Source: Paenibacillus humicola
GTDB lineage: Bacteria > Bacillota > Bacilli > Paenibacillales > Paenibacillaceae
Direction of reading: 5' to 3'
Length of the DNA stretch: 64,000 nucleotides
Assembly: GCF_028826105.1 (NCBI RefSeq)
Contig: NZ_JAQGPL010000001.1
Location: forward strand, 4,552,501 to 4,616,500
The position numbers and the translations under genes were made by a program. The notes under the pieces are model-generated. The model searched no databases, was not told where the DNA came from, and saw only the letters and a program-made list of their open reading frames with translations. Positions 17,706-27,643 of this stretch are shown here, one piece after another (position 1 is the stretch's first letter; every line of letters starts with the position of its first letter).

Positions 17706-19325
17706 TTATTGACCATTCTGCGCGTCGTAATTCTTGATGTATTCGTCAAGTACGGGCTTGCCTCCCTGATCCATGACCTGTTGAACCGAGGATTTGTACA
17801 GACTGTCGAATTCGGCCGGCTTAGCAATAATCAGTTTGGCAAGCAATTGGGCCGACAGATTCGTGAGCTGTGAGCGGTATTTCGAATCAGCTTCATTCGG
17901 CATTGAGAAGTAGTAAGGTGCATAATAGTCTGTCATCGATACCTTTAACGCGTTCTCCACCTCTTTCTCAAAACCCGGATATCCGGAAGAAACGGCTGCC
18001 GCATTCTTCTTCGGATCCCCAAGCTCGATACCATTCGAGAGGATATCGTAGTCGAGGTTGTTTGCCACCGTCATCATCTTATCGCCTGATGTCGTCGTTC
18101 CCGTCTGGACCGGAACGCCATTCACCATGTTGTAGTCCTCGCCTTCCTTACCATTCTGGAGGAAGAGGGTATTTTTAGGGTCGACCATCCAGTTAAGGTA
18201 CTGAATTGCGAGGTCAGCGTTCTTGCTGAATTTGGGCACGAAGATAAACATACCATTCGGGCTGTACCCTTGCTTAGGATGTTTGCCCGCATCATTCTGC
18301 CACGGATCGATCGGAATAAGCTCTGCGCCCGGGACGTTTTTTTTGAGGTTGGCGTAGGTGCCGGGAGCGGTTCTGTACGGACCATCCCAGTTCGTGTAAA
18401 ACGCTCCGACTTTCCCGTTTGAAATATCGGCGTCCAACAGTTTGCCATCCTTGTCAGTCGCGAAGTTTGGGCTTATCAACCCCTCGTTAAACATCTTGTT
18501 CATAAATTGGACGGCTTTATCATATCCTGGCAAATTCCACGGTAGCTGTGTTTGAAGTGTGGCAAACTGTTTTTCTGTAAGGTTCGATGGTTTAAAGGCT
18601 TCCATAATATCGCCCACCCCAGGATTAGATGAACTCAAGCTATATCCATAAGGAATAACTCCGGATACCTTTCCAGGATTCTTCTCCTTAAATGCCACCA
18701 TGGTGTCATAAAACTGTTCCGCTGTCGTGGGGACAGGGAGCCCCAGTTTATCGAGCCAGTCTTTCCGTATAAAGGTATTAAAACCTGCGAGAAACGTCCT
18801 TTTTCCCGGTATTGTATACTGTTTGCCATTAAATTGACCGTACTTTAATATATCGTCCCCAAGATAGTCAGTGAGAGCAGACCCATGTTGTTCGAGAACG
18901 GAACCAAGATCCGTCAACCCGCCCTGATTTACATAATTATAAACGGTTGCTGAGTCGTACGTGAATACTATGTCAGGTGCCTGGCCGGCTGCCATCAATA
19001 CGTTCAGCTTCTCTACTTCCTGGGATCTGGGGACGGTAACGAACTTTACGGTGGCATTATACTGCTTGCCGAAATTATCGTTGATATACCTTGTCCAGTA
19101 GTTATTGTTCAAATCCGGCTGTCCGGGTTTGCCTCTGTCAAAAACTTCGACAGTCAACGTTCGATGTTCTTTTGGCGTGCTGTCGCTTCCCGTGCTCTGC
19201 GTGTTGCTTGACGTTTGTGTGTCGCTCGACGTGTTCTTGCCGCTTGACGAGCAGGCGGCCAATGTCGACACAATTATAAGCGTTACTAGAGAAACAAAGA
19301 TAAATTTTGATCCCTTCACCTTCAT
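17706..19325 (-). CDS. ABC transporter extracellular solute-binding lipoprotein (LipO-like), 539 aa, orphan
   Basis: Signal peptide with lipobox (STLAAC, Cys about 25) followed by a Ser/Thr-rich linker, then a family-1 solute-binding fold (TLTVEVFDRGKPGQPDLNNN; VLMAAGQAPDIVFTYD). It would capture an oligosaccharide outside the membrane and hand it to a CUT1 permease pair. It is a clear paralogue of the protein at 30919-32526 over its whole length, down to the C-terminal DEYIKNYDAQN. The permease genes expected next to it are missing here: only the last codons of one remain at 19404. It may still serve the permeases at 32.6-34.5 kb (inference). Confidence 0.9.
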   Translation of the reverse strand: MKVKGSKFIFVSLVTLIIVSTLAACSSSGKNTSSDTQTSSNTQSTGSDSTPKEHRTLTVEVFDRGKPGQPDLNNNYWTRYINDNFGKQYNATVKFVTVPRSQEVEKLNVLMAAGQAPDIVFTYDSATVYNYVNQGGLTDLGSVLEQHGSALTDYLGDDILKYGQFNGKQYTIPGKRTFLAGFNTFIRKDWLDKLGLPVPTTAEQFYDTMVAFKEKNPGKVSGVIPYGYSLSSSNPGVGDIMEAFKPSNLTEKQFATLQTQLPWNLPGYDKAVQFMNKMFNEGLISPNFATDKDGKLLDADISNGKVGAFYTNWDGPYRTAPGTYANLKKNVPGAELIPIDPWQNDAGKHPKQGYSPNGMFIFVPKFSKNADLAIQYLNWMVDPKNTLFLQNGKEGEDYNMVNGVPVQTGTTTSGDKMMTVANNLDYDILSNGIELGDPKKNAAAVSSGYPGFEKEVENALKVSMTDYYAPYYFSMPNEADSKYRSQLTNLSAQLLAKLIIAKPAEFDSLYKSSVQQVMDQGGKPVLDEYIKNYDAQNGQ

Positions 19326-19403
19326 GTAGACCTCTCCTTTAGAAAATTTTTATTTATATAAATGTGTGAAAGAAATGGGGCAATTCATTCCACGCCATCT
19401 ATA

Positions 19404-19514
19404 TCAGCCTTTAACTGCACCGATCATAATGCCGGATACGACATCGATGGACAGAATTTGGTGATTCTTTAGCTCTGGCAAGTTGAGCATTTCATTGATA
19501 TACTGAGTCTGCAT
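19404..19514 (-). pseudogene. 36-codon chimeric ORF: ISL3-type transposase start fused to permease tail
   Basis: ATG at 19514, with AAAGGA 8 bases upstream, reads MQTQYINEMLNLPELKNHQI then LSIDV, the same start as the ISL3-type remnant at 34905-35040, and then passes in frame into VSGIMIGAVKG, the C-terminal end of the LplC permease (compare 32613). The junction marks the deletion that removed the permeases from this copy. Probably not functional. Confidence 0.7.
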
Positions 19515-19694
19515 TTGTCTATTCCTTTGTTTGGTAGGACTTACAACAATACAGGATTAGCAGATTTTTTTCCGTTTTTAACCTTGGGTTATTTCGTCAA
19601 GCACTGTATCTCACTCTTTGGAATCATTGTGGGCCGTTTCCTTGTCGCTATTGTTTACTTGCTGTAAACTTTGTTATAGAAGGGTGTGAATCCG

Positions 19695-20588
19695 GTGTCT
19701 TCTAATTTCATAATTAAATTCCCCTACCACGAATTTTTTCTTCATTATGCATATCGACGCAAAAGCACCGGGACAGACTTGTACAAAGGAACATTCCATG
19801 CGCATCAAGGATTGGAAATCATGGTCATCCATGAAGGAAAAGGCAGATTCATCGTCGATCAAAAAAGCTACGAAGTGACTCCAGGCATGCTTTGCGTATT
19901 TCAACCTTATCAATTGCATCATATTCAATTGGAGATGACGGTAGAGACCCCTTTCGTCCGCTCAATCATTCAATTTGAGCCGTTGCGGTTTGATGCTTAC
20001 TTCAAGAAATGGCCAAGTTTGTTTGCATTCTATAAGGGACTTCTGACCAGCAAGCTCCAGTCTCCGTGCCTATATAACCTTGATGAAGCGGATCAATTCC
20101 ATTCCGTGTTCCAAATCTGGGAAAATCGGAAACAGACGAATGTAGAAGAGTTTTCGTTGTTTCTCGTCGCTTTTTTTTATCAACTTAAGTCGGTGTGGGA
20201 ACGCTATCAACGTCAGGTCGAAATAAGTGCCATCCGTACGCCCAGTCAAGTCGAACGCATTCTCGCATGGCTGGAAGCTCGATACACTGAACCGCTGAGT
20301 TTAAATAAAATGGCAATCGAATTACATCTCTCCCCCTACCACATCTCGCATCGGTTTAAGGAATGGGTCGGAATGACCTTATCAGATTATTTGAATGAGC
20401 GGCGTTTGTAGGAATCGGTTAAACTCTTAACCACGACCAATCAGACGGTCGCTCAGATCGGCGAAACGATTGGACTTGAAAACTGTTCATATTTCTGCAA
20501 GATTTTTAAGAAGAAATTTGGCCTTTCGCCCCATCAATACCGCAAGAAATGGTTATATTTAGTTGAATCCACCGAGTCGAATCAATGA
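19695..20588 (+). pseudogene. AraC-family regulator with premature stop (deleted copy)
   Basis: Near-identical to the intact AraC gene at 35254. The cupin region and first HTH are present, but the codon after NERRL (20409-20411) is TAG where the other copy has CAG. Beyond it the frame stays open to TGA at 20588 and still encodes the second HTH (ETIGLENCSYFCKIFKKKFG). The product would therefore lack half of its DNA-binding domain. About 400 bases before the stop show no mismatch to the other copy, so loss is recent or gene conversion has occurred. GTG at 19695 with GAAGGG 10 bases upstream is the likely start; GTG at 19686 is an alternative. Confidence 0.88.
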
Positions 20589-20837
20589 CGATGCTATAAC
20601 ATTTAATTTAACTGTTATAATTTAACGAAACGCCACCAATTGTATGCGCTTACAAATAGCGCATGACCTTATCTCCTCTTTTCGCCAGTTTTTAAGCCAA
20701 AGATTTGCTGCTCCAATCGTATCACAGGTCACCTGGACAAAAGTGACAGGGCATTGCGCCAGAATATAACTATATTGCGGTTAAGAAGTTCCCATTATAC
20801 TTCCAATTTCAGAACACTCTGGCCTGGTCGTCACATT

Positions 20838-20985
20838 GACTCTAATTGGTTACGGAATTTATCGTACCCTTCAGTCATGTCGGCCAAGCTCGTGATCATC
20901 GCTTTCATGGGACCGCGAGTGTCATACTGTACCAATACGATCGATTCGCACGCACGGTCTCGTCCAAAACCTGCACCTTGAATTC
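20838..20985 (-). pseudogene. C-terminal remnant, possibly SRPBCC/AHSA1-like
   Basis: Minus strand frames read VQVLDETVRANRI and, after a frame change, VLVQYDTRGPMKAMITSLAD then MTEGYDKFRNQLESM and stop at 20838. The pattern (strand, YDTRGPMKAMI, acidic helix) is like the end of AHSA1-type SRPBCC proteins, but this is tentative. A shorter version of the same tail occurs at about 36551-36625. Confidence 0.35.
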
Positions 20986-20990
20986 GGCTG

Positions 20991-21245
20991 GTGAATGAAG
21001 GTTACATTCTTCTAGAGCGGAAGCCCTTTCAGAAGGCATTTCGTTTCCTGCATACCCACGAGGGCGTGACAAGGCTCATTAATAAGTTGCAGGCTGTAGA
21101 AGAACTGGTCAGGGTAAAACCAGCTGATTCATGCTATAAAGATCAGATATTCCTTTGTACACGAACATATTTGGCCAGTTGTTTTCCGTTACTGCGCTTT
21201 ATAGAAGGAATTCCCCCTGAGGGAAAATTGGCCCGTTTAGCGTAA
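20991..21245 (+). pseudogene. Possible IS110-type transposase N-terminal fragment
   Basis: The frame ILLERKPFQKAFRFLHTHEG then VTRLINKLQAVEELVRVKPA resembles the N-terminal DEDD (RuvC-like) domain of IS110 transposases, where a short beta pair is followed by F-NT-EGF--L---L. No intact catalytic set is visible and the frame ends at 21245. The identification is a guess from pattern. Confidence 0.3.
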
Positions 21246-21293
21246 GTGCTGACCGACTCGATTGGGGAAGAAGACCGAGAGCTGGAGCAGCAT
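21206..21293. repeat. Repeated ~88-base tract (partner 30236-30322)
   Basis: Shares the GC-rich palindromic start (ATTCCCCCTGAGGG...) and GCCCGTTTAGCGTAAGTG followed by CTGGAGCAGCATTT with 30236-30322. Probably the end of an IS. The stretch 21294-21752 otherwise shows no gene; 21374-21410 repeats the text near 17586-17622 (ATTGGCTGCC-GCGAAGGG). Confidence 0.6.
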
Positions 21294-21752
21294 TTAACCC
21301 CTGTTTTGAACAAAACGGCCTGTCCATTTGCGGACGACGTCCATCGTGGAGAGATAGAGCATTTTAAGGAGATAATTGGCTGCCTGCGAAGGGGCTGACC
21401 CCAGTTGCAACTAGTAGAAAGACCCTGAAGCTAAGGAGATGACCGATCCTCGGTTCACGAAAGCGCTATCAACAATATTCTAGAGCCAACATTATTCTAT
21501 TCTCGCCTGATTTGGTTCGGAAAGCGATGGATGTCGCCAATCCCCGAGATGAGGCCGGCAACAGCAACATCATCTGTTTAGATCATTTCAACCCAAGTCG
21601 CGCCGAGACAGTTTGCCTAAAAACTAAAAAAAGCATCCGCTCTTCTTCCATTGTTGCAGATCCATGCACAACAGCAGGAAAAGACAGATGCAGTTTCATA
21701 CATGGTCGGAGTGCAAGTCCCGCCCTGTTTTCAAGATTGTTAGTTGCTTGTT

Positions 21753-23774
21753 TTAATTTCCGCGGTAAATGAACTCCGCCTCATAAGCACCGAGTGTTAG
21801 CGTGTCTTCAAACCTGTAATTCGATAACACACTATTCGCCGGACTGTCCAGTTTGATAGTCCGCTCCTTGTTGGTCGTATTGACATATAACGCGGTGCCG
21901 TCTTCGAGATGGCGGGCGAATACGCCCGTTGGAGTCACAGGCCCAAGGTTAATGCCTAACGAAGGATATAGGGAAGTTAAAACCGCTCGCAGAAAAGCGG
22001 CATCGGCCGGAATTGCGATGTAGATCGCTTCGCCGCTGCCGTAACGATTTTGAGTAACGGCCGGCGATTCTTCAAATGTATTGGAAAAATAAGCAGTTAC
22101 AGTCGCAGTAATGGGCTCAATGATTTCGTAATAAGTAATTTCCGGTTTAAATACGTTTCCGTCAAATACTAGAGAGGGTTTCTCCCGTTCGATGTTCATT
22201 TCTGTTTTCTCTACACCGCCGGCATTTTCGGCAGGCGTATGACTCCATGTCCGGTTGAATGCTCCGACGCGAATACCGAACACATCGCTCAATTCTCCGG
22301 GCATCGGCGAATCGAAAACCCGGTTATTGGCATCGACCTTAGCCGAATACGCGGTCATCACAACAGTCCCGCCGTTCTCAACAAACGTGCGGACCACAGC
22401 CGCGGAATCTTCGTCCATGATGGCGTGCCCCGGAATAACGAGCAGCTTGTAATTGCTGTGAATGCCGCGTAAATTGACAACGTTGCAATCCAGATTATCG
22501 CGCATAATCGCTTCGTAGGCCTGCAGCACCTGCTCCATGTATCCGGTTTTGTAAAAGCCCGAATTGCCGTTCATGACTTTCAGGCTTTCGAATGAATAAG
22601 CAAGAGCTATATGGGGGTTGGGTTTTCGCGGCAGCGCGTAATTTTGAAGCAGCTTGAATTCTTCGGCAATTTGTTTGAATTCGGTATACTTCCATCCTGG
22701 AGTTCCGTCATGATCGACCAAGCCAAACAAATACTGTTCTTCTCCGCCCAGCATCGAACGCCACGTCCATGCACAAACTGCCTGACTTCCGTATAACAAC
22801 GACAAGTAGGCGTACATGCGCATGGCTTTGCGTGGCGAACCATAACCTCCAAAATCGCCGGTCTGGAATTCGAGGCACCAGATGGGCTTGTCCAGTTCTC
22901 CAATTCGATGATCCATAATGAAACAGGCTCCAATCAATGCTTTTTGATCCTCGGGATTTGTACCGGGATAAAAGCCGATACCGGGAATATCAACAATTTC
23001 TCGATACCGTTTCAAGTAGTCGAAACCGAAGTGAGGGTTCTCGGACCAGTGATTGGTACTCTCCCTCACATTCGGAGCCAAACGTTTTACAATTTGGCTT
23101 AATCCGAGCATATAATCGAGCGTTTCATCCGAATGGAATCTCCATAAATCAAGCATTCGTTCCGGGGCGCCCTGCACATTCCCGGATACCGGTAGAACGA
23201 CGTCATGGAAGCTGTTTAATTTACGTGACCACCGTTGAGTCGACCACGCCTGGTTTAAATGTTCCACGGTCCCATATTTATTTTTTAACCAGGATACGAA
23301 GCGTTCCTTAACGGAATTTGAATAGGAGGGCATGCCGGACCCCAACTCGTTGCACAGGCCGAAAGCCAACAACGTCGGATGATTCCGGTAACGGCAAATC
23401 AGCTTTTCGGCAAATCGATAAGCATATTCTCTAAAAACGGGATGACCGGTATCCTCCATGTAGCGGCTATGTGCTTGCAGTCTAATACCATTCCGGTCGG
23501 TAATATCGATTTCAGGATATTTTTTATGCAGCCATGTGGGGGCCGGGCGTGTAGCAATATCAAGCACCACCTTGATATCGGCTTCATCGAACAATTGCAT
23601 AACCTCATCGAACCATTCAAAGGTAAAGTATCCCTCGGATGGCTCAAAGCTGTCCCAGCACAGATGACCAAGACGGACCAGATTAAAAGAAGCCTCCTTC
23701 ATAAGAGAAATATCCTGCCGCCATCTTTCACTGGGCCAATCATGCGGATGGTAATTCGCTCCTGCAAATAACAT
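21753..23774 (-). CDS. GH42-like beta-galactosidase, 673 aa
   Basis: Second GH42 enzyme, only distantly like the one at 9925. Start ATG at 23774 is fixed by GGAGGT 8 bases upstream; an upstream in-frame extension of 34 codons overlaps the permease end and has no ribosome site. It begins MLFAGANYHPHDWPSERW. Acid/base Glu143 (GLCNELGSG) and nucleophile Glu302 (WCLEFQTGDFG) are present; the GH42 zinc cysteines are not. No signal peptide: intracellular. It is the last gene of the operon fucosidase-SBP-permease-permease-GH42, so it likely trims the beta-galactosyl-containing oligosaccharide that the transporter brings in. Confidence 0.93.
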   Translation of the reverse strand: MLFAGANYHPHDWPSERWRQDISLMKEASFNLVRLGHLCWDSFEPSEGYFTFEWFDEVMQLFDEADIKVVLDIATRPAPTWLHKKYPEIDITDRNGIRLQAHSRYMEDTGHPVFREYAYRFAEKLICRYRNHPTLLAFGLCNELGSGMPSYSNSVKERFVSWLKNKYGTVEHLNQAWSTQRWSRKLNSFHDVVLPVSGNVQGAPERMLDLWRFHSDETLDYMLGLSQIVKRLAPNVRESTNHWSENPHFGFDYLKRYREIVDIPGIGFYPGTNPEDQKALIGACFIMDHRIGELDKPIWCLEFQTGDFGGYGSPRKAMRMYAYLSLLYGSQAVCAWTWRSMLGGEEQYLFGLVDHDGTPGWKYTEFKQIAEEFKLLQNYALPRKPNPHIALAYSFESLKVMNGNSGFYKTGYMEQVLQAYEAIMRDNLDCNVVNLRGIHSNYKLLVIPGHAIMDEDSAAVVRTFVENGGTVVMTAYSAKVDANNRVFDSPMPGELSDVFGIRVGAFNRTWSHTPAENAGGVEKTEMNIEREKPSLVFDGNVFKPEITYYEIIEPITATVTAYFSNTFEESPAVTQNRYGSGEAIYIAIPADAAFLRAVLTSLYPSLGINLGPVTPTGVFARHLEDGTALYVNTTNKERTIKLDSPANSVLSNYRFEDTLTLGAYEAEFIYRGN

Positions 23775-23872
23775 GAGGTGAACCTCCGTATACATATTCA
23801 TGTTGGATAATTTTCTAAAAGTCAAAGACTGAGCGTTCGTCAAGACGCCGATATTCGAGAACAATTCGAAAA

Positions 23873-24778
23873 TCATTCTTTTACGGAGCCTACAAACACA
23901 CCTTTCACAAAATGCTTTTGTACAAACGGATAAATGACAAGGATTGGGATCGTCGTGATCACAATCAAAGAATACTTAAGCAGGGTTTCCATATTCTGCA
24001 TCAATACAAGCTTATTCGGATCGATTGAAGACATGTTCGTAAAGCTGATCTGATTCTCTACCAGAATCTCACGAAGCACGAGCTGCAATGGATACATGGT
24101 ACGTGAATTTAAGTAAATTAAGGCATTGAAGTAAGCATTCCATTGACCGACTGCCGACCAGAGAACCAGGACAGCAAGAATGGGCGTGGAGAGAGGGAGC
24201 ACAATACGCGTCAGAAATCGAAAATCGCCGCAGCCATCAAGTTGTGCCGCTTCGTAGAGTTCTTTAGGCATTGAGGTTTGGAAAAATGTCTTCGCAACGA
24301 TTACGGAAAATACGTTAAGGGCGGTTGGAACGATGATCGCTGAGCGGGTATTCAGCATTCCCAGATCTTTTACAACGAGATAGAAGGGAATTAGACCGCC
24401 GTTAAACAACATCGCAATCAGGATCGCCCATATCCACACACTTCGCCCAAACATTTCTTTTCTCGACAGGGGATATGCCATCATAATCGTCAGGCTTACG
24501 CTTAGAACAGTTCCACTGACTGTGTAGATGAAGGAATTCAGGAAGCCCGTCCAAACCTCGTTGTACTTAAAAACGCCGATATAGCCATCCAAAGTGGGAT
24601 CAACCGGCCATAACCATACTTTTCCTCCTTGTACAGCAGCAGCAGAACTCAAAGAAGAACTTAAGATATATAGGAGCGGATAGAACACCAAAACGAGAAT
24701 GATACTTAAAAAGATATATACGCACAATAAAAATATGCGGTCTTGTCCAGACTCCCGAATCGTTGCGGCCTTATACAA
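23873..24778 (-). CDS. ABC sugar permease, LplC/MalG-like, 301 aa
   Basis: Six transmembrane helices and the EAA loop of CUT1 permeases: ELYEAAQLDGCGDFRFLTRI at about 199-218. Closely spaced downstream of its partner permease (18 bases). TTG start at 24778 with GGAGGAG upstream. Works with 24797-25771 and the lipoprotein 25927-27609; no dedicated ATPase is in the window, as usual for CUT1 systems that share MsmK/MsmX-type ATPases. Confidence 0.92.
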   Translation of the reverse strand: MYKAATIRESGQDRIFLLCVYIFLSIILVLVFYPLLYILSSSLSSAAAVQGGKVWLWPVDPTLDGYIGVFKYNEVWTGFLNSFIYTVSGTVLSVSLTIMMAYPLSRKEMFGRSVWIWAILIAMLFNGGLIPFYLVVKDLGMLNTRSAIIVPTALNVFSVIVAKTFFQTSMPKELYEAAQLDGCGDFRFLTRIVLPLSTPILAVLVLWSAVGQWNAYFNALIYLNSRTMYPLQLVLREILVENQISFTNMSSIDPNKLVLMQNMETLLKYSLIVITTIPILVIYPFVQKHFVKGVFVGSVKE

Positions 24779-24796
24779 CGAGGCTCCTCCCCTTTC

Positions 24797-25771
24797 TCAA
24801 AACAGGCTGTTGTCCGAAACTTTGCGAGCCGCAAAATTAACGATGGAAATTAAAATCAAACCAACTAAGGAGTTAAACAGTCCTATCGCAGCGGCAAAGC
24901 TGAAATCGGCGTTAATAAGCCCGGTCTTATAGACATAGGTTGAGATGATTTCCGATGTACTCAAATTCAAATTATTTTGCAAAAGAAATACTTTCTCAAA
25001 ACCTACGCTTAACAGTCCTCCGACACTTAAAATCAACAAAATGATCATCGTTGGACTAATGCCAGGAAGGTCTATATACCGAATCTTCTGCAGCCGGGAT
25101 GCACCGTCAATTCGTGCGGCTTCATATAATTCCGGATTAACTCCCGCGAGCGCAGCGAGATAGATGACGGCTCCATATCCGGTTTCCTGCCATATCCCGG
25201 ACCACACATAAATGGAAGAAAATCCATTCGCGCTTGCCAATATATTGGGAGGATTGGATCTGCCAAGCTCATGAAAAAGTAACGCTAGCGGTCCGCTTGT
25301 GGGAGAAAGGATAATCTGCATCATGCCTACAAGGATTACTGTTGAAATGAAATAAGGAGCATAAGTAAACATTTGAACGACTTTTTTAAAACGCTCATTT
25401 CGCACCTCGTTCAATGCCACGGCGAGAATGACGGCACAGGGAATGGAAACGACGATATAGTAAACACTCAATGTCAACGTGTTTTTAACAAGCGGCCAAA
25501 AATAGGGGGACGAAAAAAACGAATGAAATTCCTGTAAGCCAATCCACGAACTATTCCAAATTCCCCGTACTGGACTATAGTTGCGAAAGGCGATTTGAAC
25601 CCCCAGCATCGGCCAATAACTGAAAACGATCAAAAAGGCTGTCGGCAGTGCGATGATCGCATATAACGGCCAATGCCGAACGAAGCTCCTTCTCATCGCA
25701 TTCCGTTTCGTCTCGGAAATCGATATGGACATGGAATCCGGTTGATTTTCTTCTTGAGAAACCAATCTCAT
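24797..25771 (-). CDS. ABC sugar permease, LplB-like, 324 aa
   Basis: Six TM helices after a cytoplasmic lead; HWPLYAIIALPTAFLIVFSY then FRNYSPVRGIW are typical of LplB/YtrB-type CUT1 permeases, and the EAA loop ELYEAARIDGASRLQKIRYI lies near the C-terminus. The start is set at ATG 25771, with GAAGGA 9 bases before it; ATG 25780 and TTG 25792 are in the same frame. Preceded by a hairpin at 25845-25878 that separates it from the SBP gene. Confidence 0.9.
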   Translation of the reverse strand: MRLVSQEENQPDSMSISISETKRNAMRRSFVRHWPLYAIIALPTAFLIVFSYWPMLGVQIAFRNYSPVRGIWNSSWIGLQEFHSFFSSPYFWPLVKNTLTLSVYYIVVSIPCAVILAVALNEVRNERFKKVVQMFTYAPYFISTVILVGMMQIILSPTSGPLALLFHELGRSNPPNILASANGFSSIYVWSGIWQETGYGAVIYLAALAGVNPELYEAARIDGASRLQKIRYIDLPGISPTMIILLILSVGGLLSVGFEKVFLLQNNLNLSTSEIISTYVYKTGLINADFSFAAAIGLFNSLVGLILISIVNFAARKVSDNSLF

Positions 25772-25844
25772 TCCCCTCATTCCTTCACTCAAGTGTTCTT
25801 AAAACGGCAGCAGTTTTTTTTCGGAAATAGTCTGCAAAAACCTG

Positions 25845-25878
25845 CATCATCCTCCCAAAGCCCCTTAAGAGGATGATG
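25845..25878 (-). terminator. Intercistronic hairpin after the SBP gene
   Basis: Perfect 10-base stem CATCATCCTC / GAGGATGATG, 14-base loop, followed on the minus strand by CAGGTTTTTG. In CUT1 operons such a partial terminator lets the binding protein be made in excess over the permeases. Confidence 0.55.
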
Positions 25879-25926
25879 TGAGTTTTCATGCAATTCAATT
25901 TGATCGACTGGCCAACTCTGTTCGTA

Positions 25927-27609
25927 TTACTTCAGGGACTCAAGAAACTTAATATCCGCTTCATCTTTCTGGAAACTGCCCGTATCAAACGGCTTCACCA
26001 TGGCAGACTGGGTGATGCTGAGGTATTGATCAAGTCCCAGCTTCTTAACGCCGGAGACGTAGTCATCCCAATCTTTGGAAAGCGACTTGTTCCCTACAAT
26101 AAAACCGGCGGTCCATTGTTTTACAAAGTCGTTTATATTCGTCTGCAGCTGAGCGTATTGCTGCGAATCGGCAGGCTTGATCCAAACGGACGCAGGCACA
26201 ACTTCTTTCGGCTGATTGCCTGCGTAATCTTTCTGCGTATAATATTGAAGCAATGCCTCCGAACCGGACCCGTCTTTCGCGAAGGGGGGCTTAGCAACAA
26301 TGCCGTTTCTCCATTCTTCCGACTGATAGAACGGACCCAACTGATCCCATCCCCAAGTAAATGGACTTGGCGGCTGGGTGTTAACATTGAACAATGCCTG
26401 GGTACCCATCAAGCCCTTTTCTCCTTCTTTTGCCCCCGACCAGAACTTACCTTCCGGACCGTAATCGGCGATCGTCGTTCCTTCCGGGGTCCACATGAAA
26501 TCCAGTAATTTCATCACCGCGATTTTTTCATCCTGACTGGCTTTATTCGTAATTGCAAACACCGCTCCGCTTACACCATTTCCGCCAAATGAAGCAAAGT
26601 GGGTTCCGTCTGGGCCAACAAGGGGAGGTATGGTCTCCCAATTGACGATATCGCTCAAATGATCGGCACCAACCACGCAATTCATGCAACCCCATGGCAC
26701 CACTCCGACCTCATGGTTTATCGCTTGTTTGCTCAAGACATCATTCGTTTGCGTGAAAGCCGCGCTGCTTATCATACCTTTCGAATACAGGTCATGAATA
26801 TACTCAAGCCCTTGTTTCCACTGATCCTGAATCGGCGAAAATTCGATTTTTCCGTCCTTGACGTTAAAATGACTGCCTCCATCGTCATAGATAAAGGAAT
26901 TCATAAGGAATGTTGTAGGATCGGAGTTCCATCCATCGGTAGAACCGGTTAAAGGCAAAATGCCATTTTGCTTGAACACCTCTAACATATGTTCAAATTC
27001 CGCGGTCGTTGTAGGGAGACTTAAATGAAACTTGTCCAAGAACGGCTTATATACCCATAATTTATGCGAGTAATAACAATGCAGGCAGTAATTATAAAAA
27101 GGCAAACCATAAATATTCCCATCCGGAGCAAATAACCCTTGCTTTAGTTCCGGCGTGTCCTGAATCGCTTTCCATGCATTCGGCGCGTATTTTTGAAGCA
27201 GATCATTTAAAGGGATAAATACGCCTTGCTGCCCGTACTTCAGTAAATCGGAATTGTTAAATGCTCCGGCCCAAAAAATATCGGGATATTCTCCACTCGC
27301 AAGAAGAACCGGCTGCTTCGTACTTTCATCCGTGCTCGGTACCGTGGTCCAATTAATCTTCATGTTAAACTTGTCTTCAGCGTATTTCGTAAACCAATTG
27401 GTATTCAGGTTTCCATTGAAACTAGAAGTCCCGGCAAATAAATTCACGGTAACAGGCTTGGAAGGATCCGCTGACTGCTTTGAATCGGACGATCCGGAAC
27501 TGTCATCGGCACTCGAATTGCTGCCGGTCCCGCTATGCGAGCAAGCAGCAAGCAATACCATAACCAAAGTCGTCGCCAATAAAACAGCTATCCGTTTTTT
27601 CGCTTTCAT
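25927..27609 (-). CDS. ABC transporter extracellular solute-binding lipoprotein, 560 aa
   Basis: Signal peptide and lipobox LLAACS, Ser/Asp-rich linker, then the solute-binding fold (VTVNLFAGTSSFNGNLNTNW; VLLASGEYPDIFWAG). It is not a close relative of the SBPs at 17706 and 30919, so it probably binds a different sugar. The start ATG 27609 has AAGGGG 8 bases upstream; GTG 27618 is in frame but too close to it. Second gene of the operon starting with a fucosidase, so a fucosylated oligosaccharide is a reasonable guess for its ligand. Confidence 0.92.
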   Translation of the reverse strand: MKAKKRIAVLLATTLVMVLLAACSHSGTGSNSSADDSSGSSDSKQSADPSKPVTVNLFAGTSSFNGNLNTNWFTKYAEDKFNMKINWTTVPSTDESTKQPVLLASGEYPDIFWAGAFNNSDLLKYGQQGVFIPLNDLLQKYAPNAWKAIQDTPELKQGLFAPDGNIYGLPFYNYCLHCYYSHKLWVYKPFLDKFHLSLPTTTAEFEHMLEVFKQNGILPLTGSTDGWNSDPTTFLMNSFIYDDGGSHFNVKDGKIEFSPIQDQWKQGLEYIHDLYSKGMISSAAFTQTNDVLSKQAINHEVGVVPWGCMNCVVGADHLSDIVNWETIPPLVGPDGTHFASFGGNGVSGAVFAITNKASQDEKIAVMKLLDFMWTPEGTTIADYGPEGKFWSGAKEGEKGLMGTQALFNVNTQPPSPFTWGWDQLGPFYQSEEWRNGIVAKPPFAKDGSGSEALLQYYTQKDYAGNQPKEVVPASVWIKPADSQQYAQLQTNINDFVKQWTAGFIVGNKSLSKDWDDYVSGVKKLGLDQYLSITQSAMVKPFDTGSFQKDEADIKFLESLK

Positions 27610-27643
27610 TCTAAACACCCCTTCTTATTGGACTTGTTTCCTT

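Larger units (their letters stand above)
17706..20942. repeat. Segmental duplication, deleted copy (partner 30919-36625)
   Basis: In the same order and orientation as the partner: SBP gene, permease end, ISL3 start, AraC gene, and the shared downstream tract (including TTGCTGCTCCAATCGTATCA and CGTGATCATCGCTTTCATGG). Differences: permeases and Gfo/Idh remnant absent, about 55 bases near 20657 and about 140 bases near 20820 missing, SBP diverged. Confidence 0.85.

Noticed and set aside
20643..20656. cre-like sequence after the AraC pseudogene (reverse TGTAAGCGCATACA)
   Set aside because: One mismatch, but there is no intact gene for it to control; kept only as possible debris of the duplicated block.
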